Below, piece after piece: positions 61,792-64,000 of a DNA stretch of 64,000 bases. The position numbers and the translations under genes were made by a program. Under the pieces are notes generated by a model that was not told where the DNA came from, made no database searches, and worked only from the letters and a program-made list of their open reading frames with translations. Each line of letters starts with the position of its first letter. Position 1 is the first letter of the stretch. The stretch is from Mucilaginibacter sp. OK098 (GTDB taxonomy: Bacteria; Bacteroidota; Bacteroidia; Sphingobacteriales; Sphingobacteriaceae): positions 248,001 to 312,000 of the forward strand of contig NZ_FRCM01000008.1 of the NCBI RefSeq assembly GCF_900142915.1, read 5' to 3'.

Positions 61792-62613
61792 ATGAAACAG
61801 TATCTCGACCTGATGAGCCATGTTATGGAAACCGGCGCTCAAAAACATGACCGTACCGGAACCGGAACCTTAAGTGTATTTGGTTACCAGATGCGTTTTA
61901 ACCTTCAGGATGGCTTCCCGATGGTGACCACTAAAAAGCTGCACCTAAAATCTATCATTCATGAGCTGATCTGGTTTTTGAGCGGAGATACCAATATAAA
62001 ATATTTAAAAGATAACGGCGTGCGCATTTGGGACGAGTGGGCTGATGCTGAAGGCAATCTTGGCCCGGTTTACGGTTACCAATGGCGATCGTGGCCAAAA
62101 CCGGATGGCGGACACATTGACCAGATAACCCAGGTTGTAAATCAAATTAAAACCAATCCGGATTCACGCCGGATGATGGTGTCGGCATGGAACGTTGCTG
62201 ATGTTAACCAGATGGCTTTGCCGCCATGCCATAGTCTGTTTCAATTTTATGTAGAGCCCTCCAACCCTCTGAAAGGAGAGAAACGTGGTAAACTATCTTG
62301 CCAGCTTTATCAAAGGAGTGCGGATATATTTTTAGGTGTTCCTTTTAACATTGCTTCATATGCTTTGCTTACCATGATGATGGCCCAGGTCTGCGACCTT
62401 GACTACGGCGACTTTGTTCACACGTTTGGCGATGCCCACATTTATAACAACCACCTGGAGCAGGCACAGCTGCAATTAAGCCGTGAACCACGCCCCTTGC
62501 CAACCATGAAGATCAATCCTGATGTAAAAGATATTTTTCAATTTAAGTTTGAAGATTTTGAACTGGAGAATTATGATCCGTGGCCGCATATTAAGGCGAC
62601 CGTGGCAGTTTAA
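61792..62613 (+). CDS. thyA: Thymidylate synthase
   Basis: A 273-residue ThyA that methylates dUMP with methylenetetrahydrofolate. [46 protein letters not shown] and the active-site Cys in [14 protein letters not shown] are conserved, as are the dUMP-binding [20 protein letters not shown] and GDAHIYNNH. The extra [11 protein letters not shown] stretch before KLSCQLYQ is a modest insertion. folA follows 192 bp downstream and regenerates the folate that ThyA oxidises. Confidence 0.98.
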   Translation: MKQYLDLMSHVMETGAQKHDRTGTGTLSVFGYQMRFNLQDGFPMVTTKKLHLKSIIHELIWFLSGDTNIKYLKDNGVRIWDEWADAEGNLGPVYGYQWRSWPKPDGGHIDQITQVVNQIKTNPDSRRMMVSAWNVADVNQMALPPCHSLFQFYVEPSNPLKGEKRGKLSCQLYQRSADIFLGVPFNIASYALLTMMMAQVCDLDYGDFVHTFGDAHIYNNHLEQAQLQLSREPRPLPTMKINPDVKDIFQFKFEDFELENYDPWPHIKATVAV

Positions 62614-62633
62614 AAGAAATCTGCCTGACGGCA

Positions 62634-62767
62634 TTGCGAGGAACGAAGCAAACCCTGCACATGCTAATCATGAAACGAAAAGCTATATGTTGATCAAAAG
62701 GCTTTAGCTCATGATTTGCATAAGGTCCATTGATTGTCCTGCGAAGAGATTGCTTCGTTCCTCGCAA
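62634..62767. repeat. Inverted TTGCGAGGAACGAAGCAA element
   Basis: Perfect 18-bp arms TTGCGAGGAACGAAGCAA (62634-62651) and TTGCTTCGTTCCTCGCAA (62750-62767) enclose 98 bp. The arm motif resembles the widespread CATTGCGAGxxACGAAGCAATC repeats known from several bacterial phyla. It fills the thyA-folA spacer and could form a long hairpin in the shared transcript. Confidence 0.85.
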
Positions 62768-62805
62768 GGACGGAATTGTTGAAACATTTATATTAATTTA
62801 ATTCA

Positions 62806-63288
62806 ATGACGATAACGATAGTAGTAGCCATTTCCGAAAACCACGCCATTGGTAAAGACAATAAATTATTATGGTATCTGCCTAAAGACCTTAAACACTT
62901 TAAAGAGATAACCACTGGCGGTACCGTAATAATGGGTCGTAAAACTTATGAGTCGGTAGGCAAACCGCTGCCTAACCGCCGCAACATTATAATTACCCGG
63001 CAAGCCATAACTATTGAAGGCTGCGAAGTGGTAAATTCAATTGAAGCTGCCATTGCTCTTTGTAAAACCGAAGAAGAAGTATTTATTGTTGGCGGGGCCG
63101 AGATCTATAAACAGGCTATGCACCTCACAGATCGGATCTATCTCACCATCGTTCACAAACAATTTGATGGCGACAGCTTTTTCCCTGAAATTGATTTGCA
63201 TGAATGGAAAGAAGTTTTCCGCGAGGATCATCAGCCCGATGAGAAAAATTTATTGCCTTACTCATTCATTACCTATGAGCGGGGGTGA
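62806..63288 (+). CDS. folA: Dihydrofolate reductase
   Basis: A 160-residue DHFR. VVAISENHAIGKDNKLLWYLPKDLKHFKEITTGG, VIMGRKTYESVGKPLPNRRNIIITR and EEVFIVGGAEIYKQAM are the family segments, including the active-site acidic residue (Asp in LPKDLKHF) and the NADPH-binding GRKT. It reduces dihydrofolate made by ThyA. It is likely cotranscribed with thyA despite a palindromic insertion between them. Confidence 0.97.
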   Translation: MTITIVVAISENHAIGKDNKLLWYLPKDLKHFKEITTGGTVIMGRKTYESVGKPLPNRRNIIITRQAITIEGCEVVNSIEAAIALCKTEEEVFIVGGAEIYKQAMHLTDRIYLTIVHKQFDGDSFFPEIDLHEWKEVFREDHQPDEKNLLPYSFITYERG

Positions 63289-63454
63289 AAAGAGGTAAAA
63301 GGAGAAAGGTTAAAGGCAAAAGGTCAGAAATATTCCGGTTTTTTATTTAAACGAGAAAAAACTTACAACTTCGCATATATTTATCGATTCTGATAATCAA
63401 ATAGTTACACAAAAAACCTTTCGCCATTTACCTTTAACCCTTAACCTTCTGAAC
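63289..63454. repeat. Inverted GGTAAAA-family heptamer arms between folA and secD
   Basis: Arm 1 at 63289-63327 starts on the base after the folA stop (GGTAAAA GGAGAAA GGTTAAA GGCAAAA GGTCAGA). Arm 2 at 63416-63454 (CCTTTCG CCATTTA CCTTTAA CCCTTAA CCTTCTG AAC) is the inverse. The loop is about 88 nt. Confidence 0.88.
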
Positions 63455-63492
63455 TGTTTTAAATTAAAAATTTCATGCTTAGGAAATTTTAT

Positions 63493-63500
63493 TAGATTTG
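63493..63500 (+). promoter_or_regulatory. -7 promoter element of secD
   Basis: TAGATTTG is an exact TAnnTTTG match; TTTC at 63471-63474 lies 18 bp upstream as a weak -33 element. The leader to the ATG is about 45 nt. Confidence 0.6.
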
Positions 63501-63552
63501 CCGTCTTATTTAAAATGCTTATAAACTAATTAATTACATATTTTAATTCACA

Positions 63553-64000
63553 ATGCAAGGTAAAGGGGTTGTTAAATTTTTCGCCATATTGATGGCTGTT
63601 GTATGTATATACCAGCTTTCATTTACTTGGGTCGCCCATAAAGTTGAAAATGATGCGCAGGTGTACGCAAAAGGTGATACCGCAAAAGTAACGGCGTACC
63701 TGGATTCAATTTCAACACAACCGGTGTATCCGCTTTTAAAGCACAATTTTCAATACGTTAAACAAAGGGAGCTTGCCCTTGGTTTGGACCTTAAGGGTGG
63801 TATGAGTGTAACCATGCAGATCTCGTTGAACGAACTGGTAAAAAAATTATCAAATAACAACCAGGATCCGGCATTTAACCAGGCATTGGCTGCAGCTACA
63901 GTTGATGGTGTAACCAGTCAACAGGATTACATCACCTTATTTGTTAATGAGTACGAAAAGATCAATCCTAATGGAAAGCTTGCCGCCATCTTTTCAACCA
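63553..64000 (+). CDS. secD: Protein translocase subunit SecD/SecDF (3' end outside window)
   Basis: Only the first 149 residues are visible. An N-terminal helix (GVVKFFAILMAVVCIYQLSF) is followed by the periplasmic start with LALGLDLKGGMSVTMQISL, the conserved GLDLxGG motif of SecD. In Bacteroidota SecD and SecF are usually fused in one protein of about 1,000 residues, so the gene probably runs far beyond the window. It drives late stages of Sec export with the proton gradient. Confidence 0.93.
   Translation, partial: MQGKGVVKFFAILMAVVCIYQLSFTWVAHKVENDAQVYAKGDTAKVTAYLDSISTQPVYPLLKHNFQYVKQRELALGLDLKGGMSVTMQISLNELVKKLSNNNQDPAFNQALAAATVDGVTSQQDYITLFVNEYEKINPNGKLAAIFST

Overview
This is chromosomal DNA of a Bacteroidota bacterium, most likely Sphingobacteriaceae (Mucilaginibacter/Pedobacter-like). 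The evidence is a SusC/SusD/SusE outer-membrane uptake locus, AT-rich DNA with short intergenic gaps, promoters of the Bacteroidota type (-33 TTTG, -7 TAnnTTTG), few Shine-Dalgarno sites, and a gene set typical of the phylum (type-2 PyrF, DUF4254, DUF2795, Rho with a long acidic N-terminal region, a BlaI/M56 pair with a TonB-like tail). No tRNA, rRNA, insertion sequence or CRISPR array was seen. Genus and family are inferred from gene content, not from a marker gene.

Layout. 1-8.6 kb: the end of an amidohydrolase, then a glycan-uptake locus in which a CBM/esterase gene diverges from susC-susD-susE, with a perfect 22-bp LacI-type palindrome at the esterase promoter. 8.8-14.9 kb: citrate synthase, a large hybrid histidine kinase and a MacB/FtsX permease. 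15.2-18.4 kb: queA, ispD, a 49-residue membrane protein, a DUF2795 protein and cobalamin adenosyltransferase. 18.5-23.7 kb is the accessory stretch: a GH19-like chitinase, a secreted protein of unknown function, an M48 protease, an unknown 205-residue protein and an orphan double-glycine-leader Cys-rich peptide. 23.8-34 kb: ABC ATPase, gatC, two tandem plsC copies, trpS, deoxynucleoside kinase, a lipoprotein-like protein, kdsB, pyrG and yidC. 33.7-44.3 kb: a DnaQ/GIY-YIG fusion, a small toxin-antitoxin-like pair, pyrF, rho, pssA, purS, an Hpt protein, folK, sppA and a PolX/PHP protein. 44.4-48.3 kb: ADP-heptose/LPS genes (hldA, gmhA, hldC, DUF4254, GT9). 48.5-58.3 kb: sixA, dprA, blaI with an M56/TonB gene, then rsmG, an ECF sigma factor and GT2 (minus strand), then tgt, an LptF/G permease and an EamA transporter. 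59.3-64 kb: lapA-like, a beta-hydroxyacid dehydrogenase, ispE, thyA, folA and the start of secD.

Most genes are housekeeping and serve linked pathways: queuosine (queA, tgt), MEP isoprenoids (ispD, ispE), folate/dTMP (folK, thyA, folA), LPS (kdsB, hldA, gmhA, hldC, GT9, lptG), nucleotides (pyrG, pyrF, purS, deoxynucleoside kinase) and the envelope (yidC, secD, pssA, plsC).

The most unusual structure lies between genes. At least twenty intergenic regions hold degenerate tandem repeats whose period is mostly 7 bp but whose motif differs between families (GTTCATG, AGTCCGG, TTAGAGA, CCAATGA, TTGATTG, AATCCGA, GGTAAAA and others). They are often arranged as two inverted arms, G-rich first and C-rich second, that abut the stop and start codons of the flanking genes. 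Several arms run into coding sequence: both ends of ispD, the start of hldA and the 3' ends of gatC, kdsB and the cobalamin adenosyltransferase gene. These heptameric families resemble the STRR heptamers of cyanobacteria and are the best candidate here for something undescribed. Two conventional REP-like palindromes also occur near thyA.
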